Positions 42,815-52,215 of a stretch of DNA of 64,000 nt are shown here, in pieces; position 1 is the stretch's first letter; every line of letters starts with the position of its first letter. The notes under the pieces were generated by a model. That model did not search any database. It saw nothing but the letters and a program-made list of their open reading frames with translations, and was not told the DNA's origin. Source of the stretch: Algoriphagus sp. Y33 (GTDB lineage Bacteria; Bacteroidota; Bacteroidia; Cytophagales; Cyclobacteriaceae); assembly GCF_014838715.1 (NCBI RefSeq), contig NZ_CP061947.1, positions 4,092,001 through 4,156,000 on the forward strand, written 5' to 3'. Position numbers and translations under genes: made by a program.

Positions 42815-42836
42815 GACCGATGACGGTAGACCGAAG
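42815..42836 (+). repeat. dispersed 22-bp intergenic motif, copy 1
   Basis: GACCGATGACGGTAGACCGA followed by AG; nearly the same 22 bases recur at 50665-50686 with three changes, both in short gaps. The motif contains GACCGA twice. Confidence 0.5.
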
Positions 42837-42955
42837 CATGACTTAAATGTTAACCAATCCTTAGTACTTTAATCTCTTTTAGGATAGAAATCAGATCAAC
42901 ATATAAGAATAAAATCTGTAAACCTGATCCGCTTAGGGCCTGATTTCCCAATCTT

Positions 42956-44491
42956 TCAATCAACCTTAATCACAAACCGCTGATACCTCGTCATTGGATG
43001 TGCTCCATTGTCTTTGACTTCGGCGATTATGTGAAGTTGGCCTTTTGCGCTTGAATCAAGCTGAACCTGAAGATTATTCCCTTCTGCCATTAGTTTCACT
43101 TCACCGGAGTAGGTTCCTACTTCCTTATATACCCAAAATTTGGTTTCCAACTTATCTCCGTCCGGATCGGAAGTTTCCACAGAAAGGGCAAGACTCTCAC
43201 CTGCCTTTGCCGAAGGCGAGTGCGTTCCGACCGCTTTCACTACCGGAGGATGATTTGCATCTGCATAATCCATCACACACCAATCTGCCCGTGCTGCAAA
43301 GTCCTCCTGAATTCCCTCCACCCAGCGAATCTGGGGATAGGTAGCGTCTAGTGTATCCGTAAAAGGATTGAAATCCATGACATTTTTCCCGTCTTCCCAT
43401 CGGTTGGGCTGCTCTTCCGACTGAACCAACCGGCCTCCCCAGCCACCCCATTGGGGATTATCCAAATTATCCAAACCCACATTGATTAGATGAAGGTATG
43501 CAGGGGAGTCTCCTTCAGAAATAAAATCATAAACACCAAAAGTCCCCCATTGTGCATTTTCCAGTTTGGTGGAATCTCCATGAATATGCTCATCATCCCC
43601 TTCTTGCTTTTGTCCATCGCCATAGCTGTAATAGTGCTTTAGCAATGGACCATGGTTGTTTATAATCTCATTTCCTATGAATTCCCCTTCAAAAAGGTAA
43701 TGCTGTGGCTCAGGCACAGCACTTTTCCACGCATAGGCAAAGCACCAAAACTGACTTGAATTATAGAAAATCTTCAGATCAGGCCAGTTGGGAGCAATGT
43801 ATTTTCTGTAGGTAGCATCCTGATCCAGTATCGCATACAGTATGGCTTTGTCTGTCACTTTCTTGTAAACACTTTCCCATTCGTCGGTGCCTTTATAATC
43901 CTCCTCAATGGATTTTAAAGCACGGGCAATGGTATTCGTACCACCCCAAACCTGCAAGTAAAGCGGCTCCATATTATCATCAAGCAGTTTTTCTTTGATA
44001 AAGTCCGAACCTTCCGTATCCTCCTCCATCTCTCCTTCAAAATCAATATTCCCTACTTTCACCAGGCTTCTCAGATAATCAGCTGTAGGAAAACCATCGG
44101 CATGCTGACTTAACTTTGGGTAAATTTCTTCATAAGAATCCAAAAGCGGATTCATCCATTCCACCCCCGGCCAGCGCAAATCAGGAATTGCTCCATACAT
44201 AGTTTTGGTCATTTCCATCTCCGAAGTGAAAAGCGTCCCTTTCCCATCGCCTTTGTAATGCCACATGGACGAGGAATAAATCAAGCCTTCGATCTGAAAC
44301 TCATTGGCATAAAGCAGCATGCGGATAAAAGAATCCACATCATCAATCTCTCCATCGGTAGTGACTATTGTCCTTGGCTTTTTGGACTCTCCAAGAGTTT
44401 CGGTGACCGTTTCTGTTTTGGTAGGTTGGCATGAGAAAAATATCAGCGTCAGAAATATTGCCACTAGTAGAGACTTAGATGGAATGCGCAT
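42956..44491 (-). CDS. DUF1593 lipoprotein, nucleoside-hydrolase-like
   Basis: A 511-residue lipoprotein (signal ends F-F-S-C-Q, Cys21). Residues about 40-330 resemble the DUF1593 family, related to inosine-uridine nucleoside hydrolases: V-T-T-D-G-E-I-D-D-V-D-S-F holds the acidic calcium-site motif, and Y-L-Q-V-W-G-G-T-N-T-I follows near residue 180. The C-terminal part (about 420-511) is a beta-sandwich with S-D-P-D-G-D-K, typical of the DUF1593 C-terminal domain. It would hydrolyse an N-glycosidic or related bond outside the cytoplasm. It is a single gene converging with the HopJ gene. Substrate unknown. Confidence 0.88.
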   Translation of the reverse strand: MRIPSKSLLVAIFLTLIFFSCQPTKTETVTETLGESKKPRTIVTTDGEIDDVDSFIRMLLYANEFQIEGLIYSSSMWHYKGDGKGTLFTSEMEMTKTMYGAIPDLRWPGVEWMNPLLDSYEEIYPKLSQHADGFPTADYLRSLVKVGNIDFEGEMEEDTEGSDFIKEKLLDDNMEPLYLQVWGGTNTIARALKSIEEDYKGTDEWESVYKKVTDKAILYAILDQDATYRKYIAPNWPDLKIFYNSSQFWCFAYAWKSAVPEPQHYLFEGEFIGNEIINNHGPLLKHYYSYGDGQKQEGDDEHIHGDSTKLENAQWGTFGVYDFISEGDSPAYLHLINVGLDNLDNPQWGGWGGRLVQSEEQPNRWEDGKNVMDFNPFTDTLDATYPQIRWVEGIQEDFAARADWCVMDYADANHPPVVKAVGTHSPSAKAGESLALSVETSDPDGDKLETKFWVYKEVGTYSGEVKLMAEGNNLQVQLDSSAKGQLHIIAEVKDNGAHPMTRYQRFVIKVD

Positions 44492-44556
44492 AGGTTATTG
44501 GGGTTGAGGCAATAAAATAATAAAAGTGGGGCATAAAACCACCTAAAACCGGATTT

Positions 44557-45891
44557 TCAAATCAACCCTTTAGCTTTTATCTCCATGTATTTATTGACGG
44601 CCTGCATACTTAGATCTTGTGGAGCACAGAGGATCGTTTGAATTCCATGCCGATTCAGTTCCTTGGCAATAAGTCTTTTGTCATAAACAAACTTGGCAGC
44701 GATGGTTTTTTCCACAATTCCCGAAAGAGATTCTGCCGGCTGGACAGAGAATTCCTCCAGCAAGTGATTCTCAAAAATCACTACTAGAACCAAATGATGC
44801 TTGGCTAGGGCTTTCAGAAATGGTAATTGCCGCCTCATGGCTCCCGCATGCTCAAAATTGGTATAAATCATCAGCAAGCATTTTTGCCCCAGCTTTTTCC
44901 TTGCCCAACTGTACAGCTTACCAAAATCCGATTCGGGAAAACCCGTCTTGATATTATACAGCAATTCCATCACGGTCAGGAGCTGGGTAGGCCGGTGATA
45001 GGCTTCACAGGTGAGGCCTATCTGATCTGAAAAAGTGGCCAAACCTGCTTTATCCCCGTTTTTAAGCGCTATGTTGGTAAAAACCAAACTACTGTTGATC
45101 GCATAATCCAGCAGGCTGAGGCCTTCGAAGGGCATTTTCATCACCCGTCCTAAGTCAATGATGGAGTACACCGGCTGGGCTTTTTCTTCCTGATAGTGAT
45201 TGGTCATCAATTTCCCTGATTTGGCAGCCGCTTTCCAATTGAGATTGCGAAGGCTATCTCCGGTGACGTAGGGCTTGATTTGCTCGAATTCCCTGCTTTG
45301 TCCAAACTTCCGAAGCTTTTTGAGACCATGCTCCCGCTTCAGTGCATTGAATGCCAAAAACTCGTATTTCCTCATTTGCAAAAAGGAGGGGTATACCTTG
45401 ACCATTTTGCCGTCATCAAAACTATAGCGTTTTGCAACCAGCCCCAAAGGCCCATAAGCAACCAAGTGAAGACTCCCAAATCGGTATTCCCCCCGTTGCT
45501 TAGGTGTGAGGACATAAGAACTCGTCCGGTTTTCGTCTGAAGCCAAGTTTGTGTAATATCCAAAGTCCCTTTTTTGAAACTGTTCCGGTATTTCGTCCAA
45601 AACAAACAGGCGGACAGGAAATCGGTACTGATTGGCGATGGTGATTTCCACTTCGTTTTCATCACTGTTGGAAAACTTCTCCGGAAGCTTTCTATCGGCT
45701 GTGATCCCCGCCTTTTTTCCAAAAATCAATAAAAAATCCACCACAAACAGTACCAACAGCATGGCTACAAAAAAGAGGGCAATGGGGTAAAGCACCCAAA
45801 ACCAATAGGACAAAAAGAAGACTACGGCTACTATCGCCAGTCCCGCATATAGCCTTTTTCCCAGAAACAACTGTTTAAACAACGTGAACAA
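44557..45891 (-). CDS. DUF58 domain membrane protein
   Basis: A 444-residue protein starting at TTG; no ATG is available upstream before an in-frame stop. Two membrane helices are at about residues 13-50, followed by a beta domain and a von Willebrand-like core. The DUF58 signature lies near residues 190-230: R-K-F-G-Q-S-R-E-F-E-Q-I-K-P-Y and G-D-S-L-R-N-L-N-W-K-A-A-A-K. It is the last gene of the MoxR cluster, one base after the MoxR stop, and is thought to be the MoxR partner in that type of cluster, which is linked to folding or assembly of envelope proteins. Role here is inferred from the conserved cluster. Confidence 0.93.
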   Translation of the reverse strand: MFTLFKQLFLGKRLYAGLAIVAVVFFLSYWFWVLYPIALFFVAMLLVLFVVDFLLIFGKKAGITADRKLPEKFSNSDENEVEITIANQYRFPVRLFVLDEIPEQFQKRDFGYYTNLASDENRTSSYVLTPKQRGEYRFGSLHLVAYGPLGLVAKRYSFDDGKMVKVYPSFLQMRKYEFLAFNALKREHGLKKLRKFGQSREFEQIKPYVTGDSLRNLNWKAAAKSGKLMTNHYQEEKAQPVYSIIDLGRVMKMPFEGLSLLDYAINSSLVFTNIALKNGDKAGLATFSDQIGLTCEAYHRPTQLLTVMELLYNIKTGFPESDFGKLYSWARKKLGQKCLLMIYTNFEHAGAMRRQLPFLKALAKHHLVLVVIFENHLLEEFSVQPAESLSGIVEKTIAAKFVYDKRLIAKELNRHGIQTILCAPQDLSMQAVNKYMEIKAKGLI

Positions 45892-45892
45892 A

Positions 45893-46882
45893 TCAGCGGG
45901 GGATTTCTATGGATTGAATGATTCCTTCCAAAATCAAATCAGGGGAAATGCCTTCCATTTCCTTCTCCGGATTGAGAATGATCCGATGTCGCATGGCCGG
46001 GATAGCCGCTCTTTTGATATCTTCAGGAATGACAAAGTCCCTCCCATCCATTGCAGCCAGCGCTTGGGACGCACGAAAGATCGCCAAAGAAGCTCTCGGT
46101 GAAGCACCTGCATACAGGCTGGGATGATTTCTTGTTTTGACCACCATAGTGGCGATGTAGTGGAGCAGCTTTTCTTCAACCCTTACGGCAGAAGTCCATT
46201 CCTGAAACCTCAAAACCTCCTCTCCTGAAATTGCAGGAACCACATTCGGTTCACTTTCTGTTTCGGATCCCCTGTTTTTGAGGATCAAAATTTCTTCCTC
46301 AAGGTTAGGCAATCCAAGGTGGATTTTGAACAGAAATCTGTCCATTTGTGCCTCTGGCAAGCGATAGGTCCCTTCGGAGTCAATGGGATTCTGTGTCGCC
46401 AAAACCATAAAGGGAGTAGCCATCGGGTACGTGTGCCCATCCATTGTCACCTGACGCTCCTCCATCACCTCAAACATCGCCGATTGGGTCTTGGCGGGAG
46501 CACGGTTGATCTCGTCAATCAGGACTATATTGGAAAAGATGGGACCTTTTCTGAATTCAAATTCTCCGGAATTAAAAACAGAAGTACCCAATACATCCGC
46601 AGGCATCAGGTCAGGAGTAAATTGAATCCGGCTAAATCCGGTATCGACTGACTTGGCAAACAATTTACTTGTTAGGGTTTTTGCAATGCCGGGAACACCT
46701 TCAAGCAGGATATGTCCTTTACTGAGTAATGCCACGATCATAAGCTCAATCATTTCATTCTGGCCAACGATCGTTTTTTTGATTTCCCTGCGGATTTTCT
46801 CTATTCCCTCTGCGATATGTTCCACCGGTAAGCGGTTGCCGAAGGGCATGCCGCTATCCTGCGGGTTGGAGATTTCTTCCAT
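45893..46882 (-). CDS. MoxR-family AAA ATPase
   Basis: The ATG at 46882 gives 329 residues (an in-frame TTG lies 27 bases upstream). Walker A is G-V-P-G-I-A-K-T-L near residue 65, Walker B is V-L-I-D-E-I-N-R-A-P near 125, sensor-1 region A-T-Q-N-P-I near 160, and E-G-T-Y-R-L-P-E-A-Q-M-D-R-F-L follows as in MoxR proteins. It is a chaperone-like ATPase that works with the adjacent DUF58 protein. It overlaps the DUF4350 stop by 29 bases and the DUF58 start lies one base past its stop, showing tight operon packing. Confidence 0.96.
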   Translation of the reverse strand: MEEISNPQDSGMPFGNRLPVEHIAEGIEKIRREIKKTIVGQNEMIELMIVALLSKGHILLEGVPGIAKTLTSKLFAKSVDTGFSRIQFTPDLMPADVLGTSVFNSGEFEFRKGPIFSNIVLIDEINRAPAKTQSAMFEVMEERQVTMDGHTYPMATPFMVLATQNPIDSEGTYRLPEAQMDRFLFKIHLGLPNLEEEILILKNRGSETESEPNVVPAISGEEVLRFQEWTSAVRVEEKLLHYIATMVVKTRNHPSLYAGASPRASLAIFRASQALAAMDGRDFVIPEDIKRAAIPAMRHRIILNPEKEMEGISPDLILEGIIQSIEIPR

Positions 46883-48080
46883 GTTGTAGTTTTGATTTAA
46901 AGTCTTCAATTAAATGATATAGCTGCAAAATATCTTCAGAGCTCAGCAGCTTTTTTGCTTCCAATACGCTCAGCTGCCTGACCAAAGCCCGGGTATGATC
47001 CGGATGAACTCCGCTTTTGTTGGCCAATGAAAGGGCAATTTCCTCCTGATCCTCCCCTGTCTGCAAGTGGAAGGTTCTTCTGCAATAATCCCAAAACAGC
47101 TTAAGTTGGAGCTGTCCCAGCTCTGTCATATCCTTGCGGTTGAGGTAAATTGAGGAGATTGTTTTGGCAAATTCCAGGGATTGATTTTGGGGAGGTGTGA
47201 TGATTCTAATGGCTTTTTGCCTGCGTTTCCCCTCGAACACCACCCATAGAGCCAGTAAAATCCAGCAAGTAAAATACGCAGCTTTCAGGGAAGGATTGCC
47301 CAAGACTAAATACAAAGGCGAAGAAGGGGTAACCTTGCCTTCTTTGATGTAATGATCCAGCAGCACGGGGTAATTCAAATCCCAAGTTCCCAAAACCTGT
47401 TCTGTATAAGATTTATTGGTTTTGTCCAAGAGAAAATAATTGGAAAAAGCCTCCGGAAAAGCGTGGAGTGTGACGAGCCCCTTTCCTTGCCTGAGTTGGA
47501 TAAAATTCGGTTGCGCTCCTACCGTGTCCAGAATACTTTGGTCCCTGATCTTTCCCAATGTTTGTACTTGCACGGAATCTCCCCATTGGAAATACTCGCC
47601 AAAATGAAATTGATCGTAGGTGATGGATTCGACCAAGTCCATAGGTGCTTCCAAACTCAAGGTAAATAGTCGCTCCGCTTCAAAATTTTCAGGAAAAACA
47701 TCCTCACTGAGTCCAAGGCTATCCAGTAGCACAGTAGATATATTTGAGGACGACACAAACAAATGACCGCCGCTACGCACCCAATCCAACAATAGCTCAC
47801 ATTCGTCGGGATCTGTAGAGAAATACTGATTAATAATCACATAAGTACCCACTTCCGGCATTTCTCCAATCGCCTCGAATGGCGGTGTATAAATAGCTCT
47901 CCAATCTCCTGATTCCTTTTTCACCAGATCATAGAATACCTTGGCCCCCAAAGGACGACTGTCATGCTGCTCATAACTGGGAGACCAGTCCACGGGAGGA
48001 GGGCTGGAATGGATCAGCAAAAGCACTCCCAAAATCAGTAAGGAGAGCAGCATCAGCAGAATCTTTTGGCCTTGGCTCAT
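46854..48080 (-). CDS. DUF4350 domain membrane protein
   Basis: A 408-residue protein with an N-terminal membrane helix (about residues 8-24), a periplasmic part and a second helix (about 270-290, A-Y-F-T-C-W-I-L-L-A-L-W), then a cytoplasmic tail. The DUF4350 part (about 35-230) has D-S-R-P-L-G-A-K-V-F-Y-D-L-V and L-L-D-W-V-R-S-G-G-H-L-F-V, a GATase-like sandwich without the catalytic cysteine. It is the conserved partner of MoxR, DUF58 and DUF4129 in this cluster. Its start overlaps the stop of DUF4129 by four bases. Confidence 0.92.
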   Translation of the reverse strand: MSQGQKILLMLLSLLILGVLLLIHSSPPPVDWSPSYEQHDSRPLGAKVFYDLVKKESGDWRAIYTPPFEAIGEMPEVGTYVIINQYFSTDPDECELLLDWVRSGGHLFVSSSNISTVLLDSLGLSEDVFPENFEAERLFTLSLEAPMDLVESITYDQFHFGEYFQWGDSVQVQTLGKIRDQSILDTVGAQPNFIQLRQGKGLVTLHAFPEAFSNYFLLDKTNKSYTEQVLGTWDLNYPVLLDHYIKEGKVTPSSPLYLVLGNPSLKAAYFTCWILLALWVVFEGKRRQKAIRIITPPQNQSLEFAKTISSIYLNRKDMTELGQLQLKLFWDYCRRTFHLQTGEDQEEIALSLANKSGVHPDHTRALVRQLSVLEAKKLLSSEDILQLYHLIEDFKSKLQHGRNLQPAG

Positions 48081-48874
48081 GACAGCTGGTCTAGATTGCT
48101 AAAAGCTCCTTCCAGCTCCCCGTAAGCGGTGGCATCTAAGTCAAAATGCCCATACCAAACGAAGTTATAGATTCTGGTCACTTCGGTGAAAGGTGCAAGA
48201 AATGGGGTTTCCTCCAGTTCCTTTTGGTAGTCAAAGTTAGTTTTGGAAGATTTCCACACGATCAGTTTGCTCCGGATAAGGTGCTGCAATACCGAAAGGT
48301 AACGGTATCTCAAGGCAAGTCGGAAGTCCTGATTTCTCAGTGCTTCTTCTTCAAGTTCTTTTAGATTATCACTTTTGAGCAGAGCTTCGTCCGCACTCAG
48401 AGAAGACAGTGCGGTTTTACCATCTTGGCTAGCACCTGAGCTGTATTTCATGACGAGCCAGACGAGCAGACTCATCAGCATCATGAGCAAGAGGTAAGGT
48501 GCCAATTGAAAAAACACCTGCCAAAAACCGGAAAGAGCCGATCCTCCCAATATTCTATCCAAAAATTTATTCCATGCATTTGTAAACCACAACTTTACCC
48601 GGTGAAGCCAGTTTTTCTCCTGTCGGATTTCCTCATAATCGTATTCCGCCTGAGAGAGGTAGCCATCTTCATAACCCGCCTCAAATGACCAAGCCTTGTG
48701 ATAAGTAAAGCTTGGTGAGTCCAATCTTGTACCCAGGCTGTCTTGGGCATGCAGAATATCCTGCTTAGCCATCACCGGCCGGTATGGGGATAAAAAAAAC
48801 AGAAGAGCTATCAGTCCTATTCTAGCCAAGGTCCTCAAGTTTCGCCTTAATTCCGGTTCTGTTTTTTTCTTCAT
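48077..48874 (-). CDS. DUF4129 domain membrane protein
   Basis: The ATG at 48874 gives 265 residues; the longer frame would need a TTG nine bases upstream. A signal-like helix is near residues 17-33 and a membrane helix near 125-145 (L-A-P-Y-L-L-L-M-M-L-M-S-L-L). The DUF4129 domain is at the C-terminus, with F-R-L-A-L-R-Y-R-Y-L-S-V-L, F-D-Y-Q-K-E-L and Y-N-F-V-W-Y-G. It belongs to the MoxR cluster; some relatives carry a transglutaminase domain, which is not present here. Overlaps both its neighbours, which suggests translational coupling. Confidence 0.9.
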   Translation of the reverse strand: MKKKTEPELRRNLRTLARIGLIALLFFLSPYRPVMAKQDILHAQDSLGTRLDSPSFTYHKAWSFEAGYEDGYLSQAEYDYEEIRQEKNWLHRVKLWFTNAWNKFLDRILGGSALSGFWQVFFQLAPYLLLMMLMSLLVWLVMKYSSGASQDGKTALSSLSADEALLKSDNLKELEEEALRNQDFRLALRYRYLSVLQHLIRSKLIVWKSSKTNFDYQKELEETPFLAPFTEVTRIYNFVWYGHFDLDATAYGELEGAFSNLDQLS

Positions 48875-49649
48875 CCAAATCAAAATAAATCAGGCCAAAT
48901 GCAACAACCATAACTATAGAAATCAGATTACTCGCAGCAGAACCTAAGGTAGCTAGAAGCAAATAGATAAAGTCGCCTGAAAGTTCTTCATTTCCCTCAA
49001 TCACCGAAAAGAACGTCTTAGTACCTAGATAGACTGTGCCCGGAAGTTGAAACACGAAGGATATGATTCCCATCACGATGAACAGCACCAAAATAGTCCC
49101 GAAAGTAACCCACCAATATCCCGAAACCAATTTGAATGCCTCACGGATACTGTCAATTTTCCCCATTCCCAGAAAGCAAAACACCGGAAAAACCATAGAT
49201 ACAGGCACCATAAAATAAATTCCGGGAATAATGAAAAACATAAATCCGAGAATAATGAGTAGATAGCACATTACTGATAGTAAGACCAGATGCCCAATTT
49301 TTGCGCGGGCATTCTGTATGACAACCTCCTCTTGTACATTTCCCTTGGTGTCAATATAGTTCTGCATAAAAGCATAAATCGCAGCAGACACCGAAGCATA
49401 AAAAAGCACACTACCCAACATCATGAGAAGGAACACTAAAACAAAGTATAGTGGATCGGTAGTAATCCAAAAGGCTGTATTGGCATATTGATAAAGCCCC
49501 GATAACAACACTGTCAGCACAAAGAATACTCCCGAGGTCTTTAATAGGATATTCCAAAGCGGGGTGATATTGATTCTAATAAAGGTGAATGAATCAGAAA
49601 GAATGGTTCCTAATTCCCTCCTGGTTCTTAATTCAAGATAAGGATGCAT
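48822..49649 (-). CDS. multi-pass membrane protein of the MoxR/SpoIIM cluster
   Basis: The real start is most likely ATG at 49649 (M-H-P-Y-L-E-L-R-T-R-R-E-L-G), giving 275 residues; the same frame stays open for 111 codons further upstream but that part lies inside the SpoIIM gene in another frame and reads as low-complexity nonsense. About six hydrophobic helices are visible, with P-G-I-Y-F-M-V-P near residue 155 and S-G-Y-W-W-V-T-F near 190. The layout resembles glycerophosphoryl-diester-phosphodiesterase-type membrane domains or DUF4013 proteins. It overlaps SpoIIM by 22 bases and DUF4129 by 53. Function is unknown beyond the cluster. Confidence 0.85.
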   Translation of the reverse strand: MHPYLELRTRRELGTILSDSFTFIRINITPLWNILLKTSGVFFVLTVLLSGLYQYANTAFWITTDPLYFVLVFLLMMLGSVLFYASVSAAIYAFMQNYIDTKGNVQEEVVIQNARAKIGHLVLLSVMCYLLIILGFMFFIIPGIYFMVPVSMVFPVFCFLGMGKIDSIREAFKLVSGYWWVTFGTILVLFIVMGIISFVFQLPGTVYLGTKTFFSVIEGNEELSGDFIYLLLATLGSAASNLISIVMVVAFGLIYFDLDEEKNRTGIKAKLEDLG

Positions 49650-50605
49650 AGGTTGGACTTTTTGAATAGTTTGATAGGTAAATAAACATAATAAAAAACG
49701 ATCAGAGTCAAAGAGCCCAAGATGATTAGGATGCTGAGTGCATCCGGCATTTGGGTAAGTCGGGTGACAAAAGATTCCAAAAAACCCGCAATCACAAAGA
49801 ATGGGATTGTGCTGATGAGAATTTTCACACCATCTTTCATCCCACGACGAAAGGAATGCAAGCGGCTGAATGTTCCGGGAAAAAGGATTCCATTGCCCAA
49901 CACCAAGCCCGCACAACCGGCAATAACTATAACAGAAATCTCTAGTGTTCCATGAATCCAGATCGTACGGGCAGATTCCCAAAGGAGATCTTTAGCATGG
50001 AAGAAATATTGGAATGAACCCAGCATCACCCCATTATACATAAGCACGAGCAGAGTGCCGACGCCCAGAAAGATTCCTGCTACGAAAGCGGTAATGGCTA
50101 CCCGGATGTTATTGACAGTAATGCCCATAAACATATCCATCCGGTTCATTTTCTTGTAAACGGCCATCGGATCACCCGAGTCGATATTGGCCAGGGTTTG
50201 ATTCACGTAGCTATCGCCCAGAATAGAACGCACAAAGGAAATATCGGTTTGGGTAGAATAAGCTCCCATCACCGCAAATAGGACAAACACAAAGAAAGAG
50301 ATCGCTAGTTGGGGAAGGTATTTGTAAAACATCAGCGGAAAATCCTTTGTATAAAAATCCAACACTCCTTTGAGCCCCACTTTTTTATCCCGATAAACTT
50401 CACGATGATATTGGGAGACTAAGTGATTGAGGTAGACAATAGCTTTTCCTTCCGGATAAAACGTCCGTGCATAATTGAGATCATCCGAAATCTCCAAGTA
50501 CAAGTCTGCTAAATCAGATGGTGGAAGCTCAGTTTTCTTGGATAAATGCTGTTCCAAACTGCTCCACTTCGTCTGATTTTTCTTGATAAAAAGTGATTCT
50601 CTCAT
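49628..50605 (-). CDS. stage II sporulation protein M-like membrane protein (SpoIIM/DUF95)
   Basis: A 325-residue membrane protein. Residues 1-90 are soluble and helical (S-L-E-Q-H-L-S-K-K near the start, then Y-A-R-T-F-Y-P-E-G-K-A). From about residue 100 there are several helices, with the SpoIIM/DUF95 marks N-N-I-R-V-A-I-T-A-F near 175 and H-G-T-L-E-I-S-V-I-V-I-A-G near 235. In Bacillus the family works in forespore engulfment; in non-sporulating Bacteroidota it always sits with RDD and MoxR-cluster genes. The RDD gene is divergent from it across a 262-base gap. Confidence 0.92.
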   Translation of the reverse strand: MRESLFIKKNQTKWSSLEQHLSKKTELPPSDLADLYLEISDDLNYARTFYPEGKAIVYLNHLVSQYHREVYRDKKVGLKGVLDFYTKDFPLMFYKYLPQLAISFFVFVLFAVMGAYSTQTDISFVRSILGDSYVNQTLANIDSGDPMAVYKKMNRMDMFMGITVNNIRVAITAFVAGIFLGVGTLLVLMYNGVMLGSFQYFFHAKDLLWESARTIWIHGTLEISVIVIAGCAGLVLGNGILFPGTFSRLHSFRRGMKDGVKILISTIPFFVIAGFLESFVTRLTQMPDALSILIILGSLTLIVFYYVYLPIKLFKKSNLCILILN

Positions 50606-50664
50606 TAAATTATATAATTATCCGCAATCATGCCAGTAGCCTCATTTTCTTTGGCTTGCTGGCA

Positions 50665-50686
50665 GACCGATGACAGGTGACCGAAG
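50665..50686 (+). repeat. dispersed 22-bp intergenic motif, copy 2
   Basis: GACCGATGACAGGTGACCGA followed by AG; near copy of 42815-42836. Flanking bases are also partly alike (TGCCAG, GCCT, CTTTG, CTGGC before the motif in both places). Confidence 0.5.
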
Positions 50687-50867
50687 TAGCCTCAATGCTT
50701 TTGTTGACCAAATTTTATGATGCTTAAGGCTCTTCACTAGAAGAAAGCAGATATACATATTAAATAAAATAGGCCCCACCTAAAACTATTAAATTATTTT
50801 ATTATATGACATGAGATGGGTATTTTTCCTGATAACTTTATTTCAAGAGCAGAACAGCACATAGAAG

Positions 50868-51596
50868 ATGGAAGGAATTTATTTCGAAACTGCCCAGCAT
50901 ATCCAAATCAGACAGCGTCCGGCAACTTTGGCATCCAGAATATTGGCGCAATTGATCGATGGCTTTGTCATGGGAATCTATATTATCTTGGTTTCGATCA
51001 CCGTTTTTGGAATCATGAAGGTTGAAGACAATTCGGTTGCTGTGATTACCATGTTCGTTTTACCTTTTTTGGTCTATCATCTGTTGTTTGAAATATTCAT
51101 GAATGGCCAATCCATTGGAAAGTTTGCCATGGAGATCCGGGTAGTTCAGCTTGATGGAACCAAGGCTACAGTGAGCAGTTACCTGATTCGATGGTTACTC
51201 CGACCTGTGGACATCACAATCAGCTCCGGTGGAATTGCTGTCTTGAGCATACTTATGGGTGGCAAAGGCCAAAGACTTGGCGATATAGCTGCCGGGACGA
51301 CAGTCATTTCCCTAAAACAAGAAGCTATAAAACGAGAGGATCTGTTGACTCAGGTTAAATCCGATCACGAGCCAAAATATCCCCAAGTAGTTAATTTGAA
51401 CGACTCTCAAATCATGAAGATCAAAAGTATAAGACTGGAAGCCCTAAAATCCCATGATTTTGAATTGATCAACAAATTGGCCGAAAAAACAAGTCAAATG
51501 CTTCAGGTCAACTATGATACAAAACCTCTTGCATTTATTGATCAGCTGATTTTGGACTATGAATATTTCGCCCAAAAAGAGCATGGAGAAGGGTAA
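50868..51596 (+). CDS. RDD family membrane protein
   Basis: A 242-residue protein. The RDD domain occupies about residues 8-145: R-P-A-T-L-A-S-R-I-L-A-Q-L-I-D-G-F holds the Arg and first Asp, two helices follow, and G-Q-S-I-G-K-F-A-M-E-I-R-V near residue 80 with G-D-I-A-A-G-T near 140 closes the pattern. The C-terminal 90 residues are soluble and helical. RDD proteins are of uncertain function (some are Na+/H+ antiporters). It is divergent from SpoIIM and belongs to the same conserved neighbourhood. Confidence 0.93.
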   Translation: MEGIYFETAQHIQIRQRPATLASRILAQLIDGFVMGIYIILVSITVFGIMKVEDNSVAVITMFVLPFLVYHLLFEIFMNGQSIGKFAMEIRVVQLDGTKATVSSYLIRWLLRPVDITISSGGIAVLSILMGGKGQRLGDIAAGTTVISLKQEAIKREDLLTQVKSDHEPKYPQVVNLNDSQIMKIKSIRLEALKSHDFELINKLAEKTSQMLQVNYDTKPLAFIDQLILDYEYFAQKEHGEG

Positions 51597-51634
51597 TGTG
51601 GAGAAACCCATCAGATCTCTTTGACTCCCATCAA

Positions 51635-52213
51635 TTAATCATTCAATCCCTTTCCTGCAAGAATCTGCGGAATCAACTTTTCTATTCTCGCTTCTCTAGT
51701 TTTGGCTTGTTTAGCAGCGGAAAAATGCAGTAGATATCCACGCTGTCTCCCAGGTGTGAGTGCTTCAAAAGCACTTTTCAACGCAGCATTTTCATCCAGT
51801 TTCACCTGAAATTCCTCAGGGACAGCATACTCCTTCGTCTTTTTCAAAGCTACTTTCAAACCCGCTTTCTCTACTTCAATAGCCTCATATATATAGCTTT
51901 TCAACACAGGCTTCATCTCTACGATTCCCTTAACGTCAGCAAATCGAATCTGTCTTGCTCCTTGCACATTCTCTGTCTGTTGGATCATAATATGCTCAGC
52001 ATCCTGAAGCAAGGCACCTTTGTGAAACAAAAGCGCACAGTATTCCTTAAAGCCATGTATCAGCACCACATTGCTTCCTTGGAATGTATAGCAAGGCACA
52101 CCCCATTTCAGCTCTTCAGTCAGTCCACAGTCAAGAACCAGTCTCCTCAATTGCCTATACTCTTCTTGCCATTGAGTAGGTTTATCGAAAAAAAAGTCAG
52201 TTTTAGGATTCAT
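51635..52213 (-). CDS. YdeI/OmpD-associated family protein with DUF1801-like domain
   Basis: A 192-residue cytoplasmic protein. The N-terminal part (about residues 15-125) is DUF1801-like: L-T-E-E-L-K-W-G-V-P-C-Y-T-F, H-G-F-K-E-Y-C-A-L-L-F-H-K-G-A near residue 55, then Q-I-R-F-A-D. The C-terminal part has the bacteriocin-protection/YdeI pattern A-L-T-P-G-R-Q-R-G-Y-L-L-H and A-K-Q-A-K-T-R-E-A-R-I-E-K. Members occur singly across bacteria; role unclear. It starts two bases after the next gene's end and may share its transcript. Confidence 0.9.
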   Translation of the reverse strand: MNPKTDFFFDKPTQWQEEYRQLRRLVLDCGLTEELKWGVPCYTFQGSNVVLIHGFKEYCALLFHKGALLQDAEHIMIQQTENVQGARQIRFADVKGIVEMKPVLKSYIYEAIEVEKAGLKVALKKTKEYAVPEEFQVKLDENAALKSAFEALTPGRQRGYLLHFSAAKQAKTREARIEKLIPQILAGKGLND

Positions 52214-52215
52214 TT

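Noticed and set aside
49650..49982. N-terminal extension of the 275-residue membrane protein gene
   Set aside because: The added 111 codons overlap SpoIIM in another frame and read as Cys/Trp-rich nonsense; the ATG at 49649 gives a natural start.
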